Shown: positions 18,186 through 26,155 of the stretch, piece by piece
How the letters are laid out: each line of letters starts with the position of its first letter
Position numbering within the stretch: the first letter of the stretch is position 1
Assembly (NCBI GenBank): GCA_021734805.1
Contig: JAIPIG010000007.1
Span: forward strand, 1-63,368
Reading direction: 5' to 3'
Length of the DNA stretch: 63,368 bases
Source: Simkaniaceae bacterium
GTDB taxonomy: Bacteria > Chlamydiota > Chlamydiia > Chlamydiales > JACRBE01
Position numbers and translations under genes: made by a program
Notes under the pieces: generated by a model
Told to the model about the DNA's origin: nothing
The model's input: only the letters and a program-made list of their open reading frames with translations
Database searches by the model: none

Positions 18186-19226
18186 TCAAAAATCCCAGCC
18201 CAGCCCTACTGTCCACGATAAAAAGATGATATTGACGTCTTTATCAATGGGGGTGATTTTTGTCGTTAAATTGATGTTCGGTGGGGCAAGAGCAGCGCCT
18301 CTAAGCAAAATACCGTCTAAACCGAGCCTCCAATTGAATCTCTTCAAAAAATAGCCCGTCAAGTACGTTTCCACCTCGCCTAAATATCCATAATAGAGCT
18401 CATGTAAACTTTGATATTTAAGATCTGTCGTTCCATTGTGATCCGTGACGTGATTAACCATACTAATATTGTTACCTAAGACAGCCCCCGTCGCCCGAAT
18501 TCCCCATGTCATAAAGCTATATGGATTAACCTCGAGACGACCTAGCACTTGGGCCCCCCACATCTGATTATCTGTTTGAACTCTAAAAAAGCTGCTTGCC
18601 TGAGTTTGGTAAAAAGTCTCTCTAAAAATTTCATGCACATTAATAAAACGAAGCCCAAAACCATAAGCGACGGCAAAATAATTAATACGGGGAGGGGTGA
18701 CATAGGTCCAATAATTCCCTTCCATCGTATACATATTTGTTTCATAGTGAAGATGCGCCTTGTTTGCATCGACATAATCGGTATTGTCAAAGTCAATCAA
18801 TGGTGTTGGAAGGGGATTTGAAGTATTGGCATTTAAATAATAGCCAAGGGCTATATTTGCATCGATATTGGTCTCTTGGTTGTCTTCGATATAAACATCT
18901 GAAACAAAGTGTGCGGGAGTTGTAAAACGCCCTTCCATTAAATTTTTTTGATTGGGTTTAATAATGGCCGTAATTCTTCCTACAAATTGCTTGTCTAAGT
19001 CGTGTACAAGGGTTTGTGTTCCGACCTGTTTGGTCCCGATTTCACCAAAATATCCATCATAATCGACAAGACTTACCGTATTGAGCTTGGAACGCTTCAT
19101 CCAGAGCATTTCCCCCTCAATATCATAATAAAATTCCGTATTTGGCGGCTTCAAACCCGTTGTCTCTGCTAACAGCATGGAACATGTAAAGAATAAAGAA
19201 ATTGTAATAAAAATTTGTTTTGTCAT
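18186..19226 (-). CDS. outer-membrane beta-barrel protein
   Basis: The 346-aa product begins with a classic signal peptide (MTKQIFITISLFFTCSMLLA, cleavage after residue 20) and ends in VGLGWDF. An aromatic C-terminal Phe with alternating hydrophobic residues is the BAM recognition signal of outer-membrane barrels. Many segments alternate in the manner of barrel strands. It resembles the large, loosely defined families of barrel proteins with a tryptophan-containing N-terminus (for example BBP7-like), but I cannot assign it firmly. It has its own 296-bp upstream region and converges on the SRP RNA. Probable role: surface porin or adhesin. Confidence 0.75.
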   Translation of the reverse strand: MTKQIFITISLFFTCSMLLAETTGLKPPNTEFYYDIEGEMLWMKRSKLNTVSLVDYDGYFGEIGTKQVGTQTLVHDLDKQFVGRITAIIKPNQKNLMEGRFTTPAHFVSDVYIEDNQETNIDANIALGYYLNANTSNPLPTPLIDFDNTDYVDANKAHLHYETNMYTMEGNYWTYVTPPRINYFAVAYGFGLRFINVHEIFRETFYQTQASSFFRVQTDNQMWGAQVLGRLEVNPYSFMTWGIRATGAVLGNNISMVNHVTDHNGTTDLKYQSLHELYYGYLGEVETYLTGYFLKRFNWRLGLDGILLRGAALAPPNINLTTKITPIDKDVNIIFLSWTVGLGWDF

Positions 19227-19522
19227 AACTTCTTATGATATTCAGCACTTTGGGCTGTCAAAATTTTTTTATATTTATTTTGGGATGATCAATTTTAGGT
19301 TAAAACAAATTTAATTAACCAGTCCACAAAAACAAATATCTAGGGACCTTCGGAGTCAAATTAAACTATTTATTATTATTTTCGTTCGCAAACATCTTAC
19401 TATCAACAGCCTACACCTACCCTAAGTCACTGTGCTTTAAAGAGTAATACCAAATACCACTTTAAATTAAATCCAATTTATTGTAGAATATTTAAATGAT
19501 AAATAAATAATAATATAAATAT
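19227..19522. other. AT-rich intergenic region between two divergent genes
   Basis: This 296-bp gap holds the 5' regions of the barrel protein (minus) and the 923-aa protein (plus). It is strongly AT-rich, with runs such as TAAATAAATAATAATATAAA just before the right-hand ATG. I found no tRNA, no repeat shared with the other elements here and no clear promoter hexamer pair. The ATG at 19523 lacks a Shine-Dalgarno sequence. Confidence 0.5.
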
Positions 19523-22294
19523 ATGCTTTCTTTTCTATCCCTCAATCCACTAGCGCCCCTCCCAATGAGCGAAAGTGTCGGCGCCATGCCACCTTCCTCT
19601 CGAGCAGCTATAGATGCTATTCCCTTTTTAGGAGAATCTAAGAGCGATGCGCCTTCACTTTCAGCACGCGCACGCCCTCTCGACATCCCCCTCTCTCCCA
19701 TCGCTACAAATACAACTGATCGAGCTGATGCCCTTTACAAAGTAAAATACCGTCTCACAGCGCTGATCGTCTACTTTGCCGCTTCTATTATGGTTGGATT
19801 CATGGATGAAAATATGGATTTGGTTAACGGAGCACCTGCTTTTGCCGGATCAAAAGAAAAACCCAGTGTCTTTGATCCCCTCCATCCCGAATCTTTTGTC
19901 GGTAATTTAAAACGCGCCATTCAAAATAGCCCTCATATTTCTCCTTTTATAAGACCCATTATCATTGCTGTTTTAGAACCCTTTTTTAATTACTGCTTAA
20001 CGGCAATGGATCTCGTCGGCTCTGAGTTTTACCACGCCCTCATCAAAAAAGATATTATAGAAGAATTCTTGCGCGGCTCAGACACACAAATTGGAGCCCG
20101 CTTATTTGAATCCTTAAATGATCTTTTTATCCCTGTTTTATCATCATTTACCCAGATTGAAAAACTCGATAAAAGTCAGCTGAAAAAAACCGATACTTGT
20201 CATTTTGCAGAAAAAAGAAAAATTGGAGAAACGATCCTCCATATTTTAACACAATCACATGATCCGGATGATTTTTTATATGATGCGGCAAAATCAGAAC
20301 TGCCTGATTTAGATAGCCATTATTCTCAAGCAGCAAAAAATATTTTACAGGACCAAGGCTTTTCAGAAGAGATTATCAACCGCTACTTGAGCGATCGATC
20401 AAAAACCGTATTACCCATGGCAATGCGTAAAAGTATTGCACAGAAATGGGGGATTTCCCACGGAGAATGGGAAATCTTTAACTCTATTGCTATTGATCAT
20501 TTGCTTGGTAAAGCCGGTGATCTCAGCGCATATCGAGACCATAGACAATTCAATTCACTTAAACTCACACTTCTCGCCAGAAATACCACGGCAAAAAATC
20601 CGATTAAATTGCCTGATAGCGTTGAAGACCTCTCAGACGCACAATTCATCGAACTTGCGCTGAAACAATACGATTCTCTTAAATCCATTACCGAAACGCA
20701 CTATCAGCATATCGAAAGACGCATCATCAAAGAGCAAGTTCATTTAGCGACAGTCGCTCAGGCAGCCGGCTCCGCTGAAGACCCCTCCAAAGCATACGAT
20801 CATATCCGCACTACAATTTGGGATAAACAAATCGTCTTGGTTCTAAGTGATTTTGCTGAGGAAAATGACAAGGATTTATCTGAACTCAAGGAAGAGTTTG
20901 ATTTGAGATATGAAGAAGAAATCTCTAAAACATCTCTCTTTCAAGAAGCAATGGATATCTTTGGGCTCAACCTAACTGAAGAACAAGTTAACTCTGTCCC
21001 TAGAGATGAAACTTTAGGACCTCTTGTCAAAGAGAAAACAAATGCGCTCTATAAAAATCTCTGCGAAACCTTTTTAAATCGCTTTCTTTCAAAGAATATT
21101 CAATTTTCAACCCCTCCTAAGGTCATTGCACAATCTGTTTACGCCTACTTTGCCGCACCGGAAGGCGCTCAACCCATTGTTGCATTCATTAGAAATTTTA
21201 TTGCCGTCATCTTTTCTACGATTGCCTATTACTATCAGCTCGTAGAGGCACCTATCCAAAACCTCGTGATTAACTTCCTTTTAAAACAATTTTTAAAAGA
21301 AAATCTTGTGACCATCATGAGCTCCATTTTTATGACGCTCACTCAATCGATATCGAATAAAAATGGTCTTCACGGCCCTATTTATGAATTGCTTAATCAA
21401 GTATTGACACCCTCTCTAGAATCGGAATCCGGCTCTGATAGCCCATCCGACGCAACAGCGATTGAACCCCCTGCTCATTCCCTTAAGGAATTACAACCCG
21501 TTATCGATCAAGTCATGCTACTTTTAGACCAAATGTTAGACACATTAAAATCTGATTCCGGATGGATGGATGCCGGAATTTGGTCACTTATTTGTCGATA
21601 TAAGGAATTCATTGCAACGGCTATTGCCCAATCAGTTGTTTCTCATATTAGTCACCGCTCCGAGTATTTAGAATCGGTAGAGAAGCCTATTTTAAAGACT
21701 GTTTCCGATATGTTCGATACATGGGATGATCAATATGGCGATGATGCCGCACGTATTGATATGCGTAGACAGCACGATAAATTTTATCGAGAAACACTAC
21801 CAAATACTCTAAAAAACTTAGCTCCTAAAATAGCTGCCTCAACGGTTTCTAAAATGTCAAGCTATCTTCCGGAGTGTGCCGTATCTACTCATGAGAGCAT
21901 TAGCTCAACACTATCCGGATTCATTCCAACTTGGGTAAGCTCAGCAATCACCGGAATTGGAAAATCCCTGTCAGATGGGGCAGTCTCACAAGTTTCACCT
22001 ATGATCGAATCAAGCATTCAACGCTCCCTAAAGATGTTTCTCAATCCGGCAAGCGTAAGCGCAATGATTCACAAGGGAACCCAATACTTGCAAGAATCAA
22101 TGCATTTATCTGCAGTCAAAGTACGCGCAATCGAGGCCCGTTGCTCAGACTCTTCTATCTTCGAATGTATGATTGAAGAGCGCGAAGCCATCGATGCCGG
22201 ACTAGATCGACGCGCTAACCCGCTCACCCGAATCACACAAGCAGTATATACCGGGAGTGATTCAAGAGTTGGAATTTTTAGAAGCCGGCTATAG
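19523..22294 (+). CDS. large orphan protein with two hydrophobic regions; C-terminus encoded by a repeat
   Basis: I do not recognise this 923-aa protein. It has a Pro/Ser/Ala-rich N-terminus (residues 1-65) with no signal peptide. One hydrophobic region lies near 75-92 (ALIVYFAASIMVGF) with another near 140-160, and a similar pair lies near 550-600 (FIRNFIAVIFSTIAYYYQL). The two regions have a loosely similar pattern, which may reflect an old internal duplication. Between them the chain is helical and acidic. An Ala/Ser-rich amphipathic region near 780-860 is followed by a C-terminus of about 16 residues encoded by repeat family A (from 22247), which also supplies the stop codon. Size, isolation and hydrophobic pairs would suit a membrane-inserted or secreted chlamydial protein, but this is a guess. 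Confidence 0.6.
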   Translation: MLSFLSLNPLAPLPMSESVGAMPPSSRAAIDAIPFLGESKSDAPSLSARARPLDIPLSPIATNTTDRADALYKVKYRLTALIVYFAASIMVGFMDENMDLVNGAPAFAGSKEKPSVFDPLHPESFVGNLKRAIQNSPHISPFIRPIIIAVLEPFFNYCLTAMDLVGSEFYHALIKKDIIEEFLRGSDTQIGARLFESLNDLFIPVLSSFTQIEKLDKSQLKKTDTCHFAEKRKIGETILHILTQSHDPDDFLYDAAKSELPDLDSHYSQAAKNILQDQGFSEEIINRYLSDRSKTVLPMAMRKSIAQKWGISHGEWEIFNSIAIDHLLGKAGDLSAYRDHRQFNSLKLTLLARNTTAKNPIKLPDSVEDLSDAQFIELALKQYDSLKSITETHYQHIERRIIKEQVHLATVAQAAGSAEDPSKAYDHIRTTIWDKQIVLVLSDFAEENDKDLSELKEEFDLRYEEEISKTSLFQEAMDIFGLNLTEEQVNSVPRDETLGPLVKEKTNALYKNLCETFLNRFLSKNIQFSTPPKVIAQSVYAYFAAPEGAQPIVAFIRNFIAVIFSTIAYYYQLVEAPIQNLVINFLLKQFLKENLVTIMSSIFMTLTQSISNKNGLHGPIYELLNQVLTPSLESESGSDSPSDATAIEPPAHSLKELQPVIDQVMLLLDQMLDTLKSDSGWMDAGIWSLICRYKEFIATAIAQSVVSHISHRSEYLESVEKPILKTVSDMFDTWDDQYGDDAARIDMRRQHDKFYRETLPNTLKNLAPKIAASTVSKMSSYLPECAVSTHESISSTLSGFIPTWVSSAITGIGKSLSDGAVSQVSPMIESSIQRSLKMFLNPASVSAMIHKGTQYLQESMHLSAVKVRAIEARCSDSSIFECMIEEREAIDAGLDRRANPLTRITQAVYTGSDSRVGIFRSRL

Positions 22295-22423
22295 CGATGG
22301 TCGATCGGGCCGAAGGCCCTTTACCGAAAGGGCGCGCTATTGACAATAGGCAGAGGTGAGGTAAATCGACCAAGCGGGGATGCCGGCGACAAAAAAAACA
22401 ACTCTTGAATGACGAGCGGTATA
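22247..22423. repeat. 177-bp inverted-repeat element, family A copy 1
   Basis: It starts TATACCGGGAGTGATTCAAG and ends with the complementary pattern ACTCTTGAATGACGAGCGGT ATA. The interior has GCTATTGACAATAGGCAGAGG and GGTCGATC blocks shared with copy 2 at 24342-24520. The right arm has lost the AAAATTCC part, reading AAAAAAAACA instead. The left arm lies inside the 3' end of the 923-aa gene, and the element fills the convergent gap before the heptosyltransferase gene, where its hairpin could act as a terminator for both. Confidence 0.8.
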
Positions 22424-22425
22424 GA

Positions 22426-23457
22426 TTAGTTAAGCCAACGTTTGATTTGAACAAAGGCTAAATCCAGATCAATCGAATGCATACAATCCCCCGTTTCACA
22501 TGTGCGCAAAAAAGGGCACCGCTTCACAAATTGCACTTGGTAAGGACAAGGTCCTTGATATGCCATATGCTCTTTCCCAAGAGGATTATAAATTTGGGCA
22601 TTGGACGGACCAAAAAAAGCAAATGTTTTTAATCGAAGATGGGCAGCGAGATGAAGTGCTGCAGAATCCATGCTGATGACACCCCGGCATTTTGACATTA
22701 AATATTGCCAAAGTGGAATGGATAGATTTCCAACAACTTGGGCCTGAGAGCTAAAAATAAGCCCTAACTGCTTAGCCAGTAGTTTTTCTTCTTCACTTTT
22801 ATAAATGAAGATAAAATGAACCTGATATTCTTTTGCAATGGATTTGAGGAGGGCAATCAAATGTCTTTTTTTCATCCGTTTATTTTTCCAATTTGAGCCA
22901 AAGCAAATCATTAGACAATTGATGGGGATTTCTATCCTTGTTTGAGACAAAAAATCAATATCGGATTGCGATAAATTAAGACGTATTTTGGGAAAAACAT
23001 ACTCCTCTCGATCTTTGAAATATTGCTGTAAGATAGAAAGATACTGATGCACAATAGGCTCATCCTTTTGCACCGGATAACGATGAGTCATGGTAAGGGC
23101 ATGAGGCCATTCCGGAGCAGAGCGAAATTCATACCCCGCTTTGATTGGAGCCTGAATAAATAAAGAAATAATGGAGGATTTAATATTCCCCTGCAAATCG
23201 AAAAGAAGATCATACTTTAAAGACTTAAGTCGAGCAATGTCTTTAAGGATCTTTTTGAATGAGGTATTTCTTAAATGCTTGGTATCGACATCAATTACAC
23301 TGTCAACATGAGGATGACTTTCAACAATATCTTTAAACCTCGTATCGCAGAGCCAGTGGACAATAGCTCCGGGATGCTTCTTTTTAATATAATCTACGGC
23401 AAAAAAAGTCTGTAAAATATCCCCTATTGAAGACATTTTAACAATTAAGACCTTCAT
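22426..23457 (-). CDS. GT9-family heptosyltransferase (ADP-heptose:LPS type)
   Basis: The 343-aa protein belongs to glycosyltransferase family 9, which transfers heptose to the lipooligosaccharide core. MKVLIVKMSSIGDILQT at the N-terminus is the typical start, and DLLFDLQGNIKSS near residue 90 matches the family. The C-terminal nucleotide-sugar site contains GVISMDSAALHLAAHL near 255 and FFGPSN near 280. A Cys-rich C-terminal segment (CPFLRTCETGDCMH) resembles the WaaC/WaaF tail. It overlaps the upstream pseudouridine synthase gene by 4 bp. WaaC or WaaF cannot be decided from the sequence alone. Confidence 0.85.
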   Translation of the reverse strand: MKVLIVKMSSIGDILQTFFAVDYIKKKHPGAIVHWLCDTRFKDIVESHPHVDSVIDVDTKHLRNTSFKKILKDIARLKSLKYDLLFDLQGNIKSSIISLFIQAPIKAGYEFRSAPEWPHALTMTHRYPVQKDEPIVHQYLSILQQYFKDREEYVFPKIRLNLSQSDIDFLSQTRIEIPINCLMICFGSNWKNKRMKKRHLIALLKSIAKEYQVHFIFIYKSEEEKLLAKQLGLIFSSQAQVVGNLSIPLWQYLMSKCRGVISMDSAALHLAAHLRLKTFAFFGPSNAQIYNPLGKEHMAYQGPCPYQVQFVKRCPFLRTCETGDCMHSIDLDLAFVQIKRWLN

Positions 23458-24305
23458 ACCTCAATCCCCCAGCGGTGCATCGCGTGGGTAAAGTCAAGTG
23501 GAAGAGCCGATTGAATGTGAATCATCTCATTTTTGATAGGATGTATAAATTTTAAGCTTGCCGCATGAAGCATCATGCGCGATGCCATCTGCTTGGCACT
23601 GCCATATTGACTATCCCCCAAAATGGAAAGACCTATGGAAGTAAGGTGGACTCGAATTTGATGTGTTCTTCCCGTATGAGGATAACACTCTAATAAAGCA
23701 ATATCTCTCTTTTGATGGATCACTCGATATTCAGTTTTTGCCGATTTAGAGGTCTCAGATTGCCTGAGTCCCATGACTTTACTTCCGCCCGACTGCGTTA
23801 GAATATCGATTTCTCCCTCTATAACCCCGGCCTCTTTTTTTAGATCACCTTGGACAAGCGTCACATATGTCTTATTCATTTGACGGTTAAAGAAAAGCCC
23901 TTCTAGAGCCTGTTTGACCTCTTCTTTTTTAGCGAGGAGAAGAACCCCGGTTGTTTCCTTATCTAATCGATGAACCATGTGATATGGGGCGCCTAATGAA
24001 CGATGAATATTCATAGGATCGACAACCCAAAAAGGAGGTTTATCTATAGCAATCAGATCTTCATCTTCAAAAAGAACTTCAAGTGGCTTTTTATTCAGGC
24101 GATTGAGATCAAAAGTCACTCGATCGCCTACCTTGAGAACCCTAGAAGCAAAGGTCTCAATATGACCGTTGACTCGGCAGGCTTTTTTTTCTAAAGCCCT
24201 TTTAATCTCTTTTTTTGAATATGTAGCGAGCTGCGTCATATGCAAAAAAGCAACCAAAGAGACATTTTCCTTATCAACCCTTAAATGAATCAATGAGCCG
24301 CTCAT
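23454..24305 (-). CDS. RluA-family 23S rRNA pseudouridine synthase
   Basis: This 283-aa protein isomerises specific uridines in 23S rRNA to pseudouridine. An N-terminal S4-like RNA-binding segment (residues about 15-70, with KKEIKRALEKKACRVNG) precedes the catalytic domain. The catalytic motif HRLDKETTGVLLLA near residue 120 contains the essential Asp. PHTGRTHQIRVHL near 215 is the second signature. It overlaps the following heptosyltransferase by 4 bp, giving a two-gene unit. RluC and RluD cannot be separated here. Confidence 0.88.
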   Translation of the reverse strand: MSGSLIHLRVDKENVSLVAFLHMTQLATYSKKEIKRALEKKACRVNGHIETFASRVLKVGDRVTFDLNRLNKKPLEVLFEDEDLIAIDKPPFWVVDPMNIHRSLGAPYHMVHRLDKETTGVLLLAKKEEVKQALEGLFFNRQMNKTYVTLVQGDLKKEAGVIEGEIDILTQSGGSKVMGLRQSETSKSAKTEYRVIHQKRDIALLECYPHTGRTHQIRVHLTSIGLSILGDSQYGSAKQMASRMMLHAASLKFIHPIKNEMIHIQSALPLDFTHAMHRWGIEV

Positions 24306-24341
24306 TTTAGAACCTATTTAAAATCTTGGATGACATTCTTT

Positions 24342-24520
24342 TATACCGGGAGTGATTCAAGAGTTGGAATTTTTAGAAGCCGGCGCGCCGATGGTCGATC
24401 AGGCCGAAGGCCTTTTGACCCGAGCCGCTGCGCTATTGACAATAGGCAGAGGCGAGGTCAAATCGACCAAGCGGGGAGCCGGCTTCTAAAAATTCCAACT
24501 CTTGAATCACGAGCGATATA
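24342..24520. repeat. 179-bp inverted-repeat element, family A copy 2
   Basis: This is the better preserved copy. The terminal inverted repeats span about 43 bp, with left end TATACCGGGAGTGATTCAAG and right-end complement TATATCGCTCGTGATTCAAG, both continuing into AGTTGGAATTTTTAGAAGCC. The centre shares GCTATTGACAATAGGCAGAGG with copy 1. It lies between ssb (ends 24530) and the pseudouridine synthase start (24305). A 64-codon frame through it is only repeat sequence. A solitary end occurs at 56181-56201. No transposase is present, so it is best called MITE-like. Confidence 0.85.
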
Positions 24521-24529
24521 AATAGCTTC

Positions 24530-25030
24530 TTAGAAAGGGATGTCATCATCCGAAAATGTATGGGCCATGTCTTGCTGACCTTGTCCCTGCTCGGGCTGGT
24601 CATAGTAAGAATAATTCATATCAGATGTATTGCCATGATTCGTTTCTTGATGATGGCTCTGCACAGGTGCTCTAGAAAAATTTTGGTTTGTTGATCCACC
24701 CTCTTGGTTGCGATCTCCTCGACCAAACGGACTAAAAGAGAGCGTTTGCGCCGTCACATTCAGTGATACCTGCGGATTTCCCTCTTTGTCTTTAAAGATT
24801 TCCGGCTTTGATAATTCGCCATGGACGATAACAGGGCTACCTTTTTTAAGATAAGAAATCATCTTATCAAATTGCTCACCCCAGACAGTGACTCTCCACC
24901 AAATTGTCTCATCTTTGCCACCACGGCGAACATTCCCTGCAACTCGAAATGCAGTCACTTTGGCTCCACCGGATGTAAAGCGTACTTCTGGATCATTTCC
25001 CAAATGACCGGCGATCATGATGTGATTCAT
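24530..25030 (-). CDS. ssb: single-stranded DNA-binding protein
   Basis: SSB (166 aa) coats single-stranded DNA during replication, recombination and repair. An OB-fold occupies residues 1-105, starting MNHIMIAGHLGNDPEVRF with WWRVTVWG near residue 44. A Gln/Asn/Gly-rich linker leads to the acidic tip DDDIPF, the docking site for partner enzymes. It is transcribed alone toward repeat family A copy 2, which begins 10 bp after the stop and could terminate the message. Confidence 0.96.
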   Translation of the reverse strand: MNHIMIAGHLGNDPEVRFTSGGAKVTAFRVAGNVRRGGKDETIWWRVTVWGEQFDKMISYLKKGSPVIVHGELSKPEIFKDKEGNPQVSLNVTAQTLSFSPFGRGDRNQEGGSTNQNFSRAPVQSHHQETNHGNTSDMNYSYYDQPEQGQGQQDMAHTFSDDDIPF

Positions 25031-25166
25031 ATTTTTACCTCTTCAATAGTTGGCATTTTCTCGCTGACTTCTGATCTATCTCAATACGAGATATCATAAC
25101 TTACATAAGCTATGAATTGATTCACAAAGTATAAGAATAGGGAATTGAAGTATTATTCACAAGAAA

Positions 25167-25736
25167 CTACATTCTCGGAGTAACGATTCGCCTCTCTTGC
25201 ATCATGTATTTTCCCGCACGATCTTTGTAGGAGGTGAGACAAGCCTCTTGCGCCTTGAAAAAAAGAACCTGGGCAAGCCCTTCATTTGCATAGACTTTAG
25301 CGGGAAGCGGCGTCGTATTTGAAATCTCCAATGTCACATAACCCTCCCATTCAGGTTCAAAAGGGGTTACATTGACAATAATACCACAACGGGCATACGT
25401 CGACTTTCCAATACACATTGTGAGAACATCACGGGGAATGCGAAAATACTCAACACTCACTGCTAAAGCAAATGAATTAGGAGGAATAATACATTCATCT
25501 CCTTCAATATCAACAAACGAGTTTTCTTTAAACGCTTTGGGATCAACAATTGAATTATACACATTGGTAAACACCTTAAATTGGTTCCCAACACGCAAAT
25601 CATACCCATAAGAAGAGAGCCCAAAACTAACAACGCGCGCGCCATTGACTTCGCGAACCAGCTCCTCACAGAACGGCTCGATCATCCCATGCTCAAGCGC
25701 CATTTTTTTAATCCATTTATCTGACTGAATACTCAT
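25167..25736 (-). CDS. dcd: dCTP deaminase
   Basis: This 189-aa enzyme deaminates dCTP to dUTP, feeding dTMP synthesis. Motifs include [20 protein letters not shown] near residue 108 and the following GYVTLEISN segment, which holds the catalytic Glu. I chose ATG 25736 (MSIQSDKW) because AAAGGAG lies 5 bp upstream. A longer in-frame start at 25820 would encode repeat family D and is rejected. The neighbouring divergent ruvB is also next to dcd in Chlamydia. The ribosome binding site touches the edge of the repeat element. Confidence 0.93.
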   Translation of the reverse strand: MSIQSDKWIKKMALEHGMIEPFCEELVREVNGARVVSFGLSSYGYDLRVGNQFKVFTNVYNSIVDPKAFKENSFVDIEGDECIIPPNSFALAVSVEYFRIPRDVLTMCIGKSTYARCGIIVNVTPFEPEWEGYVTLEISNTTPLPAKVYANEGLAQVLFFKAQEACLTSYKDRAGKYMMQERRIVTPRM

Positions 25737-25748
25737 TTTCACTCCTTT

Positions 25749-25873
25749 AATGAACGGAGGCCAAGCTGGCCAATCCCCCTGCTTCGGCCGGGAGCTCAAG
25801 CGGCAGCCATTGATAGCCAATATTCCTTGAACCCGTCAAAAAATCTCCTCTATTTCATGGAGGGGATTTTTTT
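25749..25873. repeat. family D repeat copy 1, with terminator-like hairpin
   Basis: On the minus strand this 125-bp segment reads AAAAAATCCCCTCCATGAAA then TAGAGGAGATTTTTT, a stem flanked by A and T runs. It continues through GGAATATTGGCTATCA and GCTTGAGCTCCCGG to CCGTTCA. The copy at 55502-55627 is about 90 percent identical by eye, in the opposite orientation. Here it lies immediately upstream of dcd in a divergent gap, where no gene needs a terminator, which suggests it is a mobile or dispersed repeat. Confidence 0.8.
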
Positions 25874-25926
25874 AATAACTCACTTCATTATCTCGATAAG
25901 GCTATCGAAAAAACTGTTTTCCTGCT

Positions 25927-26127
25927 AGTGTTTAATTGCAAAAGCCTCGAGCTTATTTTAATCAGGTTTTTCTGTCTGATGGTCTGTAAAAGTTCAGGGT
26001 AGACTTGAGTGAGTCACTCTGAACTTTTACAGATCGTCAGGCGGGAAAAGATGATCAAAATAAGCCGGCGGATTTTTGCAATTAAACACTATTGTTTAAT
26101 TGCAAAAGCCTCGAGCTTATTTTGATC
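25927..26127. repeat. long imperfect inverted repeat plus third arm copy upstream of ruvB
   Basis: Arms 25927-25997 and 26019-26090 are about 71 bp each and mostly complementary. The outer ends read AGTGTTTAATTGCAAAA and its complement TTTTTGCAATTAAACACT, and the inner ends are GTAAAAGTTCAG and CTGAACTTTTAC. The arms differ in one block (GCCTCGAGC against GCCGGCGGA). The loop itself contains the palindrome TGAGTGAGTCAC. From 26093 to 26127 a direct copy of the outer left arm is repeated, ending about 28 bp before the ruvB ATG. It may form a cruciform in DNA or a very stable RNA hairpin in a ruvB leader. Confidence 0.75.
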
Positions 26128-26155
26128 AGATTTATCCCAAAAAAGAGTACTTATA

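Noticed and set aside
19227-19522. tRNA or riboswitch in the longest plain divergent gap
   Set aside because: No cloverleaf, T-loop sequence or conserved riboswitch core was found by reading; the region is simply AT-rich.
18186-22294. Members of the Pmp autotransporter family
   Set aside because: Neither the barrel protein nor the 923-aa protein shows repeated GGAI or FxxN motifs.
22247-24520. Composite transposon bounded by the two family A copies
   Set aside because: The genes between (heptosyltransferase and pseudouridine synthase) are ordinary housekeeping genes and there is no transposase.
24330-24521. Open frame through repeat family A copy 2
   Set aside because: It translates the inverted-repeat element itself, is Arg-rich and has no ribosome binding site.
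25737-25820. N-terminal extension of dcd (start at 25820)
   Set aside because: The extension is encoded by repeat family D, whereas ATG 25736 has a good ribosome binding site and gives the normal dCTP deaminase length.
25749-26127. CRISPR-like array in the dcd-ruvB gap
   Set aside because: The repeats are inverted long arms, not short direct repeats with regular unique spacers.
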